Shown here: positions 1 through 10,306 of the stretch, piece after piece
Numbering within the stretch: the first letter of the stretch is position 1
How the letters are laid out: the number at the start of each line of letters is the position of its first letter
Assembly: GCA_029168955.1 (NCBI GenBank)
Contig: JAPDOI010000293.1
Span: 682,001 to 746,000 of the forward strand
DNA from: Aplectana chamaeleonis
Lineage: Eukaryota > Nematoda > Chromadorea > Rhabditida > Cosmocercidae
Length of the DNA stretch: 64,000 nucleotides
Reading direction: 5' to 3'
Translations under genes and position numbers: made by a program
The notes under the pieces: generated by a model
Database searches by the model: none
Told to the model about the DNA's origin: nothing
The model's input: the letters and a program-made list of their open reading frames with translations, nothing else

Positions 1-129
1 AACGCTCGTATCACTGTAAGCATTTTAGACTCATTGATAGATAAGAGTGATAAAAATTGTTGACCGAATGAAGAGTTTTTTTTGGATTAGGCTGCTCAAT
101 CCTGCCATAATTTTTGGCTTGAAGGTAAT

Positions 130-345
130 GTTCACGATACTTCGACCGAATCGAGTGTATCGAAAAATCATTCGACTGAACAAGTCTGCTTTGAATTTTT
201 CGAGAAGTCGAATATTTGAAAAAGGTCGATTCACGAATTATTCGAGAAACCGAATATTCGAAAAATGGCAATTTCCGAATTTTCCGAAGAATCAAATACT
301 CGAAAAGTGTCAATTTCCAATTAATTCGAAATAAAGAATATTTGT
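130..345. repeat. AT-rich TTCGAA satellite-like block, left part
   Basis: The block is built of short palindromic words of the form ATTCGAAAA and GTCGAATATTCG, spaced about 20 to 30 bases apart with a degenerate period. Open frames here translate to low-complexity Phe/Glu/Tyr/Ser repeats and are by-products of the repeat. The same words return at 725-1020. Function unknown. Confidence 0.7.
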
Positions 346-471
346 ATATCTACATAAAAAATGAAATCAACTCGATGTTCGGCTTTTTCGAATGAACAAA
401 CTTTCCAGAACAGTCCGTTTTTCTACGAGCAAAATGCTCGCCACATTTTTTGTCACATATACGTACAGATA

Positions 472-620
472 TAACGTCGGCATGGATCCTGAAGAGACTT
501 TGCGTTCACTAATGAAGGTTGGCGCAAACTCGGTGCCATATTCTATAACATAGGTGCACCGAGATTGCGCCAACCTCCAATGGGGAACGCAAAGTCTCTT
601 CGGGATCCATTCCGATGTTA
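472..620. repeat. Hairpin-forming inverted repeat (MITE-like)
   Basis: Arms of about 65 bases (roughly 472-537 and 553-618) are near-perfect inverted copies. Both contain GAGACTTTGCGTTC, GGTTGGCGCAA and CTCGGTGC or their complements, leaving only a short AT-rich loop. Weaker inverted similarity extends outward. The hairpin splits the TTCGAA satellite, which suggests it inserted there. No target duplication was identified. Confidence 0.75.
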
Positions 621-724
621 TGTATTTTTTGATATACATCTCAAAAGAAAGAAGGAAAATGATATCTTAAATCAATGAGCTGTTTCTGGAATGCAGAGAA
701 AATGGTGGAAGGCTTTGATTTTTG

Positions 725-1020
725 ACTTACTCGAAGAGTCGAATGTAATAAATCTACTACATATCAACAACTGATTGAAAATGTCGGCTGTTTATTCGCA
801 AAGTCGATTAAAAAAGTCGACTTTTCGAATATTTATTCGGAAGTCGAATATTCGAAAAAAGCCGATTCCGAATAATTCAAAAAGCCGAATACTCGGAAAA
901 TAGCCGATTTCGAATTATTCGAAAAACCGAATATTCGAAAAATGCAGACTTGCGAATCATTTAAAAAATGCCGATTTGCGAGTTATTCGAAAAGTCGAAT
1001 ATACGAAAAACTCCGAAAAT
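725..1020. repeat. AT-rich TTCGAA satellite-like block, right part
   Basis: These are the same words as at 130-345 (ATTCGAAAA, GTCGAATATTCG, AAAAGCCGATT) in tandem-like succession, ending at the F1 MITE that starts near 1022. There is no coding content. Confidence 0.7.
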
Positions 1021-1535
1021 GTAAAAGTTTAGAGTTCATCGTAATCTTCAATTTCGAGATTATCTGCAAGAACGATTGATTGGCCTCCGGGTACCGCCGA
1101 AATAACGGAAAATTTGGGAAAACGCACCATAAGTTAACGAAACCCTGCACTCTCACCCCGGCTGATTACTCTCACAGGAACTATTTGTTGCGACAATGAA
1201 ATGTTTTGCAGACCCGTTCATTGAAATTCTCTACTCTCTGTTGCTTCGCAATTTCCTCTGGACCCTGACTAATACACTACCCACCCTCGAGCTTGGCAAA
1301 TCAGCGAAAAAAACGAGTTTTTCTTCGTCCCTTTGCAATAACTCTGTCAGATTTTGTTTTCGGAAGTGAGCAAGATATTACAAGAATCTTCTCATCAAGA
1401 TCTACAAGACGGTGTTGAAATTTCATTGATGTCTTATACTATACCTTAATTATAGGTATGTTGCTAAAAAATGAAAGTGCCTGCCGACCGTCATGACGAT
1501 CCAAAACGTGTTATGGAAATACAGTGCGCCACATA

Positions 1536-1810
1536 AGGTACGTCCGAATGAGAATGGCTGCCAATGCGGCCGGCGTGCTTGGCAGGCGGCCGTCGCGTTC
1601 GCCGCTCTCGGACGAGCCTGTGAAAAGTCCCCACCACCATCGACTACGAACGGGGCCGACACCGGCTGGCAGCAAGCACTGCGCCGAGCAATCAGTGGGA
1701 GAGGGGACGGCCGTCGTTGAAATCCAACACTCGTCTGAGGGCGGCCCATGCGCCGGCCGCCTGCCAAGCACCCCGGCCGCGTGGGCCTCCATTCTTATTC
1801 GGGCAAACTT
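1536..1810. mobile_element. GC-rich palindromic MITE inside a Tc3-like left end
   Basis: The terminal inverted repeats run about 60 bp, with CCGAATGAGAATGG on the left and CCATTCTTATTCGG on the right, followed by matching GCGGCCGG and TGCTTGGCAGGCGGCCG segments. It is flanked by TA (1534-1535, 1811-1812). Deleting it rejoins CACATA with AGTATACGAACA, the intact Tc3-like outer site seen at the other end. Its 275 bp are non-coding. Confidence 0.75.
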
Positions 1811-2509
1811 TAAGTATACGAACACCCTAAAAATGGGCTGAAAAGATATTGGATCGAGGTTTCAGATATTGAAAAGAGTCTCTAGGTTTTCTACTACGCC
1901 GAAAACGATGGAAAACTTCGGGCAAGCAATAGTTGTCAAATTCGCTTTCAATAATATAAAAAAATTCACTTTTTGCACGCCACATAGGTATACGAACACT
2001 TAGGAAAGATGGACATACAAACACAAAAGTGCCGAAACTCCCTTTTTCACGTGCTGAAAATATAAGAAATGTTAGCTGATAATGGTTATCAACATGCCAC
2101 GTGGTTCACACCTCTCTTCGCGAAGCAGGCCCAGAACCGGGCTCTTCGTGATGCTCAACTCGGAACCCGACAGATCTCCGGGCAGCTTCGCCGTTCGGCT
2201 GCGTTTATCTCCAGCTTCTTACGCGATTCCGACACATATGGCACCACCAGTCGTCAAGGACGTCCCAGAAAGCTCAGCGCACATGACAAGCGGCATATTG
2301 TCCAAAGAGTCTCCAACTTCTTGGTGTCGGCCGCGACGATTCGATCCGAGATGTCGCTGACCGTCTCCACAGAGACCATCCGCCGTTCATTCCAACGAAA
2401 CGGCAACATTGTTAGGTCCGTAATGAAGGGAACCCTACGTCTACAGCATCACAACAAGATCGCGCGGCTCCAATTCGCACGATCGAACATGATCACGAAA
2501 TAGGATACG

Positions 2510-2565
2510 GTAAGTTCTTTGCAAGGTTCGACCTTTCGAGCCCTACTCACGAATACATGTTCCAG
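2510..2565 (+). other. Probable 56-nt intron in the Tc3-like transposase
   Basis: GTAAGT at 2510 and a TTCCAG acceptor ending at 2565 bracket 56 bases. Their removal joins the frame directly to VNFSDKK, where the first catalytic Asp lies. The second Tc3-like gene has a candidate 42-nt intron at the same protein position (34942-34983), which supports a shared ancestral intron. No transcript evidence is available. Confidence 0.6.
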
Positions 2566-3064
2566 GTAAACTTCTCCGACAAGAAAAATTCAGTTTGAAC
2601 GAGCCTGACGGTATTAAGAGTTACTGGAGAGATCTGAGAAAGGAGCCAGCCTACTTCAGCCGCCGGAAGTTTGCAGGTACAAGCGTCATGGTGTGGGCAG
2701 CTTTCAACACCACTGGCCAGGTCGGTATTGAATTCGTGTCGAGCAGGATGAACTCAGCAGAATACCAAGCAGTCTTGACCTTCCATCTGCCGCCTTTCCT
2801 GCGTGCTCGACGATGTGAAAGGTTCTGTTATGCCCAGGACAACGCCACGATCCACGTCAGCCGGTCTTCTCTATAGTAGTTCCGCAGTAATAATGCCGAC
2901 CTCCTGCCTTGGCCGGCCGTCAGCCCCAATCTGAGTTTCATTGAGAATCTGTGGGGGATTATTGTGCATAAGATTGACAAGGATGGAAAGCAGTACGACA
3001 ACGTCAGTGCTCTCAAGCAAGCCATTCTGAACGCATGGAGCGGTATTGAGAGGAACGTTCTTAA

Positions 3065-3541
3065 AGGCACAGTCCAACCTCAGAATCGGTTTTCAGTTTT
3101 TCTATCTATCCTAAAAACGGTCCCACGCTGATCCCAATGATGCTCTGGAATCGTTCAAGACCCCCTGGGAACGGAGTTATGGCCCCTCGAAAACTGAGCG
3201 GCGGAAAAATCGTGGACGAGTTGTCCGTTGCTTGTAACTCCCGTCATTTGCAACCGCTGTATGCGAGCTGACCTGAGTAAGGAGAAAGACCGAGACTGAA
3301 GGGAAGAACGGGGCTACTGATTGGAAAGCGTCTCTCATCTCGCCACCGTTGAGCTGGAAACATCGTAAAAGGGGCGTGCCAAAGTGGCTTCCCGGGTGTG
3401 GGCACCCCAGGGTGGCTTCCTCCTATATCTCGCTTATTCGGAGGAATTGAGAGCTCGCACTTGGCAAGTGGTACACGGGGTGGGTGTACTTCACAATTAT
3501 GTGGAAATCCTAGATTTCGTCCGTGAGCTTGGACTGTGCCT
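3065..3541. mobile_element. F2 MITE, complete copy A, inside a transposase gene
   Basis: It starts AGGCACAGTCCAACCTC and ends GAGCTTGGACTGTGCCT, with TTAA on each side (3061-3064, 3542-3545). Removing the element plus one TTAA restores the Tc3-type C-terminal reading frame, so the boundaries are exact and TTAA lies within the duplicated target. It is 477 bp and non-coding. A homologous copy in reverse orientation lies at 36021-36505. Confidence 0.88.
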
Positions 3542-4205
3542 TTAAGCGGCTCAGCGACAGCCTCCCAGACAAATTGTTTGAACTTGCTACACGTAGCGGT
3601 GCTGCCACTTCGTACTGACAAATTTTTGTTTATGTTTGTGTCCTATTCGTTGATAAATTGTAATGTTTCTCAAGTGTTCGTATACTTATGTGGCATACAG
3701 AAACTGAACTCTTCTATATAAATAAAGGTCAAGCAGAGAGGCTGAAGTCACACCATATATTTCATAGTTTTTGGCGTCGCAGAAAACGTAGAAACGTGTT
3801 CCGAGATCTAAAACCTCGATCCAACAGCTGTATGGCTCATTTACGGGATGTTCGTATAGTTATTTATGTGGCGCACTGTAGCAACATACCGATAATTGGG
3901 GTATAGTTTGAGATATCAATGGAATTCCAACAGCATCTTGTAAATCTTGCTGAGATGATTCCAGTAATATCATTCTCACCGCCCGAAAACCCAAATTTCA
4001 CAGAATTATGAAGAAAGGAGCGCAAAAAACGCGCTTTTTGCGAAGTTCGAAGGTGGTATAGTACTTTTTCGCGTAAATTATTCCTCCACTTTCGATTGAA
4101 CCCTTTTTTCACCGGTCACAACGACCAAGAACATGATCATTCAACCGGACAACTAGTCCAGGCCAGAGAATAGTGTAATCGAAAAAAGGCGTTTTAGAGT
4201 GCATG

Positions 4206-4739
4206 GAGTGATAGCACTTCTGGCGCGCGTTTTTTATAATGTCTTTCTCAGCTCGGCTCTTCCCGGGGACTCAACCTTCGTTCCTGTCTATAGCCTCAGC
4301 GAAGAAATGTGTCGTGAGCCCTGCTTTCAGTTGGCTAAATCATCTCATACTATGCAGTAATCGATAGTCAGTCGGCTTTTGTTATGAAGCCGTTTGAGCC
4401 CCTGAAATGGGGAGAGAGACAGCGGGGGGAGCGGGCGCCGTTTGTATTGTGTGTCCAGCTTGTCGTGATTTCCCCGAACTGGCATATAAGGCTATGTTAT
4501 TTGAGGTATACAGTCTCCTCCTCCCCCTCATATTACAAATCCTTGCCTCCTGATGAGGTCAGTCGTCTGTGCTCTCGAAGAGATTCTTTGCCCTCCATTG
4601 TATCCCAATTCTGTTCGACGGTCATCAGCGAACTTCATGACCTCACCGAAGAAGCTGCGTCAAACATACGGGCAATCACTCCTGGATAGGTGTACTTGTG
4701 AGTTCTCATCATAATTGAGGAACTAGGAGCAGACTTCAA
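4206..4739. other. No assignable feature (one unassigned ORF)
   Basis: Non-repetitive at the resolution I can judge. A 101-codon open frame lies at 4384-4689 on the plus strand. It has no recognisable domain and no supporting splice or promoter signals, so I do not call it a gene. Confidence 0.4.
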
Positions 4740-5262
4740 GACAGTGTTCACGATAAAAGACCATAATAGTATATGTAGTTTTCAATGTTCTTGAGTCGTG
4801 ACTTTAAGATAAAAGGTAAAAGTTCCCCACGAAACCCTCAAACATAGGAGAGAAAACTGTTCGAAGAAACCTTCAGAATATTTAATTAGACCGTCGGTGT
4901 TACGAAGGATTACGGACTTTGAAAAATCAGACGTCGGAAATGAGCTTGCGCCTCAAAGTCTTTACACAACCCGTAGGATTTCAAAATACAAGCATGCGCA
5001 TTGAAACATCTTATTTTCAAAGAGTTTTTGGTACAAGAAACAGAAAACAAAGCCACTTACCTAAGAAATTCGAAGCGCAAACCATTTCCGGCGTCTGGAT
5101 TGTTCACAGTCTGCAGTCCCCCTGAGCACACCGAACAGGTGTAATCAAAATTTTAGAGATTCCTTTAAACAAAACTTTTCCCTATCACACTTTACTTCGT
5201 GGGCTTGCCTACTCTGAAACATCGAGAGCTAGATTTCGGTTTTCTGTCCGTGAACACTTCCT
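4740..5262. mobile_element. F1b MITE
   Basis: The left end is ACAGTGTTCACGATA (TCAA just before it) and the right end is CCGTGAACACTTCCT followed by TTAA. These are the F1 terminal repeats around a different interior. The interior is shared with 7456-7980 (TTTTCAATGTT, ACAAAACCCTCAA-like, CGAAGATTTAATTA-like stretches). It is about 520 bp with no coding capacity. Confidence 0.65.
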
Positions 5263-5697
5263 TTAAATCTCTTAGGTCTCTCACATCGGTGCAATTTTTT
5301 GACCTTTTCCGGACACCGTCCGCAAAAAGAACAGAAGCTTCTAGCGCGCGTTTGCATGTCAAAATCTCTCAACCTACAGTGTCCTCGATACTGTATAGCT
5401 TGCGCCTGTTATGGTGCTACTCTCCCTCGTGCTAGATGACCGACAACCGGACCATGGAACCGTTTTGACGAAGTTATAATATTATGAGATCTCGAATTTT
5501 GAAAAGTACCTTGAGGTGGGCCTTGACAGCCCTCAAAGTTGCTTGTGATATGCCCACCCCGCCCACTCCCTCAACGGCCAACAAGGAAGTGGGCGGGCAG
5601 GTCATAGCACAGGCAATCCTGAGAGCCGTGTAGGGTTATTAATGACTCGTTTTTAGCCGTGATTTTGCCATTATTGTTGCAATGGACCCAGGTACAT

Positions 5698-6812
5698 CAG
5701 GGATGTGCGTAATTACGACTAACGACTAACGAAAATAGAAATATTTTCGAAAACAATCCCAAAATTCGTTGAAAAGTCAATAATCATTCAAATGGCGCTC
5801 CAACCCAAGGATTACACCAGGATTGATACATATTGCCCTGTTGGTAGTTATAATTGAATGCTTCAAAATAACCGCAGCTTCCAGTGCTTATTATATCTAC
5901 TGACACAGCTTCGCAGTTCTGGAACCCCATATTAAAACCCCAACCGAACGTTTCGCAAGGTTAGGCGCAGCATTTTGCGACATCGTGTCGGTCGCGCAAC
6001 TTTATGGTAGGCTCACTGAACCGGTTCCGACACTGACCGGCTCCAGCAGAGATTTTTGCAGAGGGCAATATCAGAGGTGCTAAGATGGAGCGGTGCCTGC
6101 AGGCCACAACTACAGGAACTGAATCTGATAACTGCATTGTAAAGGGTGCCGTCCTCTAATTTTCTGGCATAAATTTGAGATATGGGATTCTATGAAGTGG
6201 TGCTGCGACCTCTCAGGAGTGAAATTTTCACTGCTAATTTCAGACATTTCCCCATTATGGGAACAAGCTCTAAACCACGTAAGCGCCCGGCTCGCAAAGA
6301 ACAATTAGAGCAGAGTTGGAGCGATTCTCCGTGTTGTCACCATCGGGTAGATCAAATAGCATTATATAGTGCAGAGTGGCAAATTTTGAATTGAAAAAAA
6401 AAAAACAGAGTTCTAAATTGTCTCGGTTTCCCATTTTCTTTCTTTTTTTTACCAAAAAAAATGACAAAAATCGATAAACACACACACTCGAGTATTAGGT
6501 TTCGTGCAGCGATTTCCGAGTTGTTAAGGAGATATTTTTATTTATGTATATACGGGCTTGCAGTTTGAACTAGGTTCTCTAACAAGGAACGATTTGTGTC
6601 TCCAATGGCCATGAATGTTTCAAAAAATATACATCTCTTCATGCCTTCCTTTTTTCTATTCATTAGGGTTTTTTTTCTGTCTCAGTTGTGCTTGCTTTCA
6701 AAGCCCAGATTTTTAACGATTTACGACAAACGACTAACGACTAACGAGGGTTTTGGCCGGTTGAACGACTAACGACTAACGAATTACAAAATTTCCATTA
6801 CGCACATTCCTG
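5698..6812. mobile_element. Non-autonomous hAT element
   Basis: The 1115-bp element begins CAGGGATGTGCGTAAT and ends ATTACGCACATTCCTG. It is flanked by identical 8-bp target duplications AGGTACAT at 5690-5697 and 6813-6820. CAGRG-type termini with an 8-bp duplication are diagnostic of the hAT superfamily. Subterminal ACGACTAACG repeats occur twice near the left tip and four times near the right, as expected for hAT transposase-binding words. No hAT transposase motif is visible inside, so it would need an enzyme supplied in trans. The intact duplication suggests a fairly recent insertion. Confidence 0.9.
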
Positions 6813-7005
6813 AGGTACATTCGATTCCCGGCGAAATCTCGAAGATCGCTTTTGTTGTGGACAATGCCTTTAATGATGCAAAAAGCATCTCACAGATTAC
6901 ATGCGATCACTAAGTGCCCTGCACGTTGGGAACCTCACAAGAATAGTACGTTTTAGAACGATTCCACATAATTTACTCCATCTAAAGGCAGTTTTCACGA
7001 TCTCA

Positions 7006-7455
7006 AACATTCGCCGGGTTCGACCCCAGCTCGAACGAGTCCATGCCCAGGGGCGGCATGATGCACGAACGCAGCGAACGTCAGGAGTCGCTCGTGCGCC
7101 ATGCGCGCAGCGTCGAGCAACGGGGGCGGCCCGAAAATCCAGGGCATCATCACAATACACGCCACGAAGTTCGGGTCCGCCCTGTTGCTCACCTGACGCT
7201 GCGCGCATGGCACGCGGAGCGTGTACCTCTGACACAGTTCGCTGCGTTCATGCATGCTGCCCCAGATTTCTGTCGCGTCGGACCCTTCAGCAATGTTCCT
7301 CCACGTAGTCCCGAGTGAGACGACATGGGGGGGGGAGAATAAATTTTACTTCTCCCCCACGTCGTCTCAGTTGGAAGAAGCGAGGGGCGCGAACTGTAAG
7401 CGGTTCGACCCGGCAGAAATCTGTGGTCGGACCAGGTGAGTTTCTGAGATAGATA
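7006..7455. repeat. Palindromic repeat Q, copy 1
   Basis: Shares CATTCGCCGGGT, CGACCCCAGCTCGAAC, TTCCTCCACGTAGTC and GAGACGACATGGGGG with copy 2 at 15751-15960. The centre is a hairpin, GAGACGACATGGGGG against CCCCCACGTCGTCTC, around an AT-rich loop. Outer inverted words (AGATTTCTGT/ACAGAAATCT type) make it palindromic overall. Copy 1 is interrupted at 7051-7262. Confidence 0.65.
7051..7262. mobile_element. GGGCGGCATG-ended MITE inside repeat Q
   Basis: The termini are GGGCGGCATGATGCACGAAC and its near complement ending CATGCTGCCC, with CAG on both sides (7048-7050, 7263-7265). Copy 2 of repeat Q lacks these 212 bases and reads CCATCCCCAGATTTC at the empty site. Its termini resemble those of the larger element at 18894-19558. 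Superfamily not assigned. Confidence 0.65.
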
Positions 7456-8689
7456 ACCGTGTTCTAGTTGTCAATGTTTTTGAGTAGGTAAGTCCATGAA
7501 GTAAAACATAATAGAGGAAGTTTCCACAAAACCCTCAATTGCGAGACAAAAAACTGTTTATAGGAGCTCAAAAATATTTAATTACACTTTTTCGATGTGT
7601 TTAGGGGGCTGCGTACTCTGAACAATCAAGACTTCGCAAATGGTCCTGCGCTTTAAAATTCTTAGGAAAACAAGTCTGTTTTCTGTTTCTTGTACCGAGA
7701 ACTCTTTGAGATTGAAATGCTTCAATGCACGTGCTTGGATATGAGAATCTTTCGGGATAGAGTATTCAGAAATTCGACAACTGTTCCTCTGGTGGAACGA
7801 ACGCCGGATAACTTTAATATGGCGTGGGCGCGGTGCTCCAATGGATCGGCATGTCCACGAGATTTCCACTCATTTCCTGACCGATATTCGTCGTACTTTT
7901 GCCCTTACTCTCCTTGGAAGGACCGAAAGCTTACACCTATGCGAAAAAATCTTGAAAGCTTTTCTACGCAAACACTGCCTTTAAAAGCTAAGTGCAGTGA
8001 TTAGAAAAGCTAGCTCAGAACGTTTCGCTTCTTAGCGTAGGCACGAACCCTTTTATCACTTGTGAAGTGATTGGTGAAGGCAGGTCACGAAAAGCACCGT
8101 ATTTGACCTAGGTATGGACGAATGAGTCGTCAATTGAGGTTGTACTGACTATGATAGAAATGGGATGGCAGAAAAGTGGATCCCGCTTCATTCAGAGTGC
8201 AGAAGGACCCTTAAGAGCACCGTCCGCGCAAAATCCGTATTTGCTTTTTTATTCCCAGACCTGTGTTTGGGTCAAGTCAAGGTACAACACCGCTGTTAAC
8301 ATAAGGAAAAAAGGGCGAAATGAACAAGTTTGGCAACAAAATCGTCTTTTGCCGATTACTTGCTTTAATGTGCTCCAATCCAATTTTTGAACGCAACAGT
8401 CCTCTTCAGCGCGACTTATTGGTCCGCGCCATGTCGAAAAGGTCCGTAAAACTTCATGAGCAAACCCGTTTTTGGGCAGTTTTATCATACGATTACGTGT
8501 AAATTTGCGCGCGCTGCTAGGCGGAAAGAAACCATCGCATGATGAGCAACATTGCCAAAAAAGATTTTTTTGTGATATTTTCCGGGATTTCCTGATATGA
8601 TGGAAACCAATAGGTCGCGGCGAAAAGGTTTTTTTTTTGCAAAATCAAGATTGGAGCCCTTTAGAAGCAGTGTGCAGGATGGAATTAAT

Positions 8690-9022
8690 TCCAGTTTTTT
8701 CGAGAAAAGGTAAGCTTTGAGTTCCTCTAGTAGTAAGGACGGAAGCATGACAAGAACGGTCAGGAAGTGTGTGAAAATCCCCTCGTGGACAAGTCGAACT
8801 ATTGGATCACTCCGCCCACGTCATATAACAGTTGTCCACCTTTCGCTTCACCAGAGGTTCAGTTGCGGAATCATTTGCGGCGTTTGGTCTCACGTTTTGC
8901 CCTCAGTGCGCAAAACACACCAACAGGCGTATTTAAATATTTTAGAGATTTCTTTGATCAGGTTTTTCTCCGATAGTTGCGAGCTTTGTGAGAACTTTCC
9001 TTTTTTTTCGTGAACACTTTCT
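8690..9022. mobile_element. F1b-type fragment
   Basis: The right end TTCGTGAACACTTTCT is followed by TCAA (9023-9026). Internal sequence at 8755-8855 (GTCAGGAAGTGTGTGAAAAT, then a GTGGACAAG and CACCAGAGG series) is an inverted match to 7785-7890 in the previous element. The left end is not resolved. Confidence 0.45.
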
Positions 9023-9030
9023 TCAAAGCA

Positions 9031-10306
9031 AGTTATAGGCAAAAGACGCCTCTGTTGCCAACTTTGCCCATTTCCCCACCTTTTTCCATCTGTTAGCAGC
9101 TGCAGTGAAGTTGGCAAAGTCAGAGACTTGATCTTGCGTATGCATAATGTAATATAGTGGCATCCTGAAAATGGCTTATTGGTCCGAAGGCGAAGCCTAC
9201 GGTCGGTCATCTAGCACAAAGAAGAGAAGCGCCATGAATCTTTGTAGAAAGGCAATTTGACTCGAGATATTCTAGCATCCAAACATGAGTATTAGAGGCT
9301 TCTCAATTTTGAGAAGTTCCTGATTGAAATAAGCAGAAGAATTCACTTATGAAATGAATTCAAATTATTTGCAATAGTGCAAGTTCTATTACCAAACTCA
9401 CCACGTGAGCAAGGGTGGAAATCTTGAATGCTGTTTAGCTTTCTGAAATGGCTTTTTCTCTGAAACCCAAAGTTTTTCTTTGGCTTTCAGGCAACTTCAC
9501 TCAATTAATTATGGACGTTTTTCATTATGAACTCCGTTTTAAAGGTGCCCACGAACGTTTTTATATATAGAGCTGGCCCAACAGATGTTCAAACACCCCC
9601 GCCTTCACTGCAGTTTTGTTATCATAGCAGTTCGTATATGGACTGTTATTCGAATTTACTGTATTGTGATGTGTACAGCGGCCACGTCAGCTAACATACA
9701 GTATGTCTATGATGTACTTTCAGGGATTTAATATGGACGGATTTCGAAAGCAAAGTATTGTTCATGGCACGCCCATGCATCCAGAAGGACTGTTCAGTCA
9801 GTCGCTCTGCCGATCTCTCATAGTGAGTGGTAGCTACCCACCTCACTCCTCCTACACTTCCGATCATTCTTTCCCATCTCTCCACTTCCATTCTTCACCC
9901 ACCACCTCTCATTTGCAAATGCTAAGTAGTGGTGCCGCAGGTAACCTATCTGTGATTACCTGCTGTCTGCTGCTTACCATTTGTACGTGAATCATCTCCC
10001 AAATGCTTCACAACTTCCACTTCTCCCAGGCTTCAATCCGTGAGTAAAGGTAAGAAGATTATCTTCTTTTTTCAAAATCAACACACATTGTTCAACACTA
10101 AAGAGATCGCGTGTTCCCACTGCTCAACCACTCCATCAACTCGACTTTCTGTCATAGCTTCAGAAAACAAGAATTCTTCTCAATATTATTGCAACAACGT
10201 ATTGAAAACAACTTCTAAACTTATAGTCAGAGATTATTAACCTCACAGACGTTTTATACGGGTTCATTCGCAACGAAAACCTCAGTTTCAAAACCAACTG
10301 TATCAT
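9031..10306. other. Unassigned region with a pyrimidine-rich tract
   Basis: No domain is recognised. Bases 9722-9821 form an exon-like stretch on the plus strand: a TTTCAG acceptor, an open frame reading DGFRKQSIVHGTPMHPEG, then a GTGAGT donor. One isolated 100-base unit is not enough to call a gene. A C/T-rich tract follows at 9835-9910. Confidence 0.35.

Larger units (their letters stand above)
2094..3618 (+). pseudogene. Tc3-type (DDE) transposase, inactivated
   Basis: Tc3-family hallmarks are the MPRG start (2094), RQISGQLRRS and RQGRPRKLS in the DNA-binding region, FSDKK around the first catalytic Asp, YWRDLRKEP, AQDNATIHVS around the second Asp, and SFIENLWGI with the catalytic Glu. 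The damage is a frameshift near 2115-2125, an in-frame TAG near 2501, a one-base shift near 2590, a stop at 2874 and a 477-bp MITE at 3065-3541. After the MITE the C-terminus continues in frame to a TGA at 3616-3618. The closest relative in the window is the gene at 34369-35415. It would cut and paste its own element; it cannot be functional now. Confidence 0.88.
1522..3878 (+). mobile_element. Tc3-like transposon, degenerate, with two nested MITEs
   Basis: The ends begin CAGTGCGCCACATAA and are flanked by TA (1520-1521, 3879-3880), as in the Tc1/Tc3 group. Inverted repeats of over 200 bp each hold two copies of a CCACATA/TATACGAACA word, one at the tip and one about 180 bp inward (near 1981-2001 and 3672-3693). 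This matches the known two-site layout of Tc3 ends. The interior carries a broken Tc3-type transposase. MITEs sit in the left repeat (1536-1810) and in the 3' end of the gene (3065-3541). Confidence 0.85.
1275..4061. mobile_element. Foldback element with arms of about 190 bp, split by a Tc3-like transposon
   Basis: The left arm (1275-1466) and right arm (3883-4061) are inverted copies throughout. Both contain TTTTCGG, GATATTAC, CAAGAT.TACAAGA, CTATACC and GGTATGTTGCTA or their complements. TA flanks both ends (1273-1274 and 4062-4063), the Tc1/mariner-type target. Without the inner transposon the element would be about 430 bp, almost all stem. It lies inside an F1 MITE and hosts the Tc3-like element in its short loop. 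Confidence 0.75.
1022..4205. mobile_element. F1 MITE split by about 2.8 kb of later insertions
   Basis: Bases 1022-1273 match the left half of the complete F1 copy at 55447-55931 (for example CACTCTCACCCCG, then GGACCCTGACTAATAC). Bases 4064-4205 match its right half (CAACCGGACAACTAGTCCAGG). The two halves abut once the foldback element at 1275-4061 is removed. The right terminus is lost after about 4205. This is a non-autonomous DNA element with no coding capacity, and the outermost layer of the nest. Confidence 0.75.
6987..7980. mobile_element. F1b MITE interrupted by a G-rich repeat (Q)
   Basis: The left tip AGGCAGTTTTCACGATC is at 6987. The right tip ends CACTGCCT at 7980, followed by TTAA. 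The interior from about 7456 onward aligns with the F1b copy at 4740-5262. Bases 7006-7455 are a separate inserted repeat (Q). Confidence 0.6.

Noticed and set aside
11..313. Open frame of 100 codons on the minus strand
   Set aside because: It is a translation of the TTCGAA satellite, giving low-complexity repeats in several frames on both strands.
1450..1841. Several overlapping frames of about 105 codons on both strands
   Set aside because: They arise from the GC-rich palindromic MITE at 1536-1810; the two strands encode near-mirror frames because the element is inverted.
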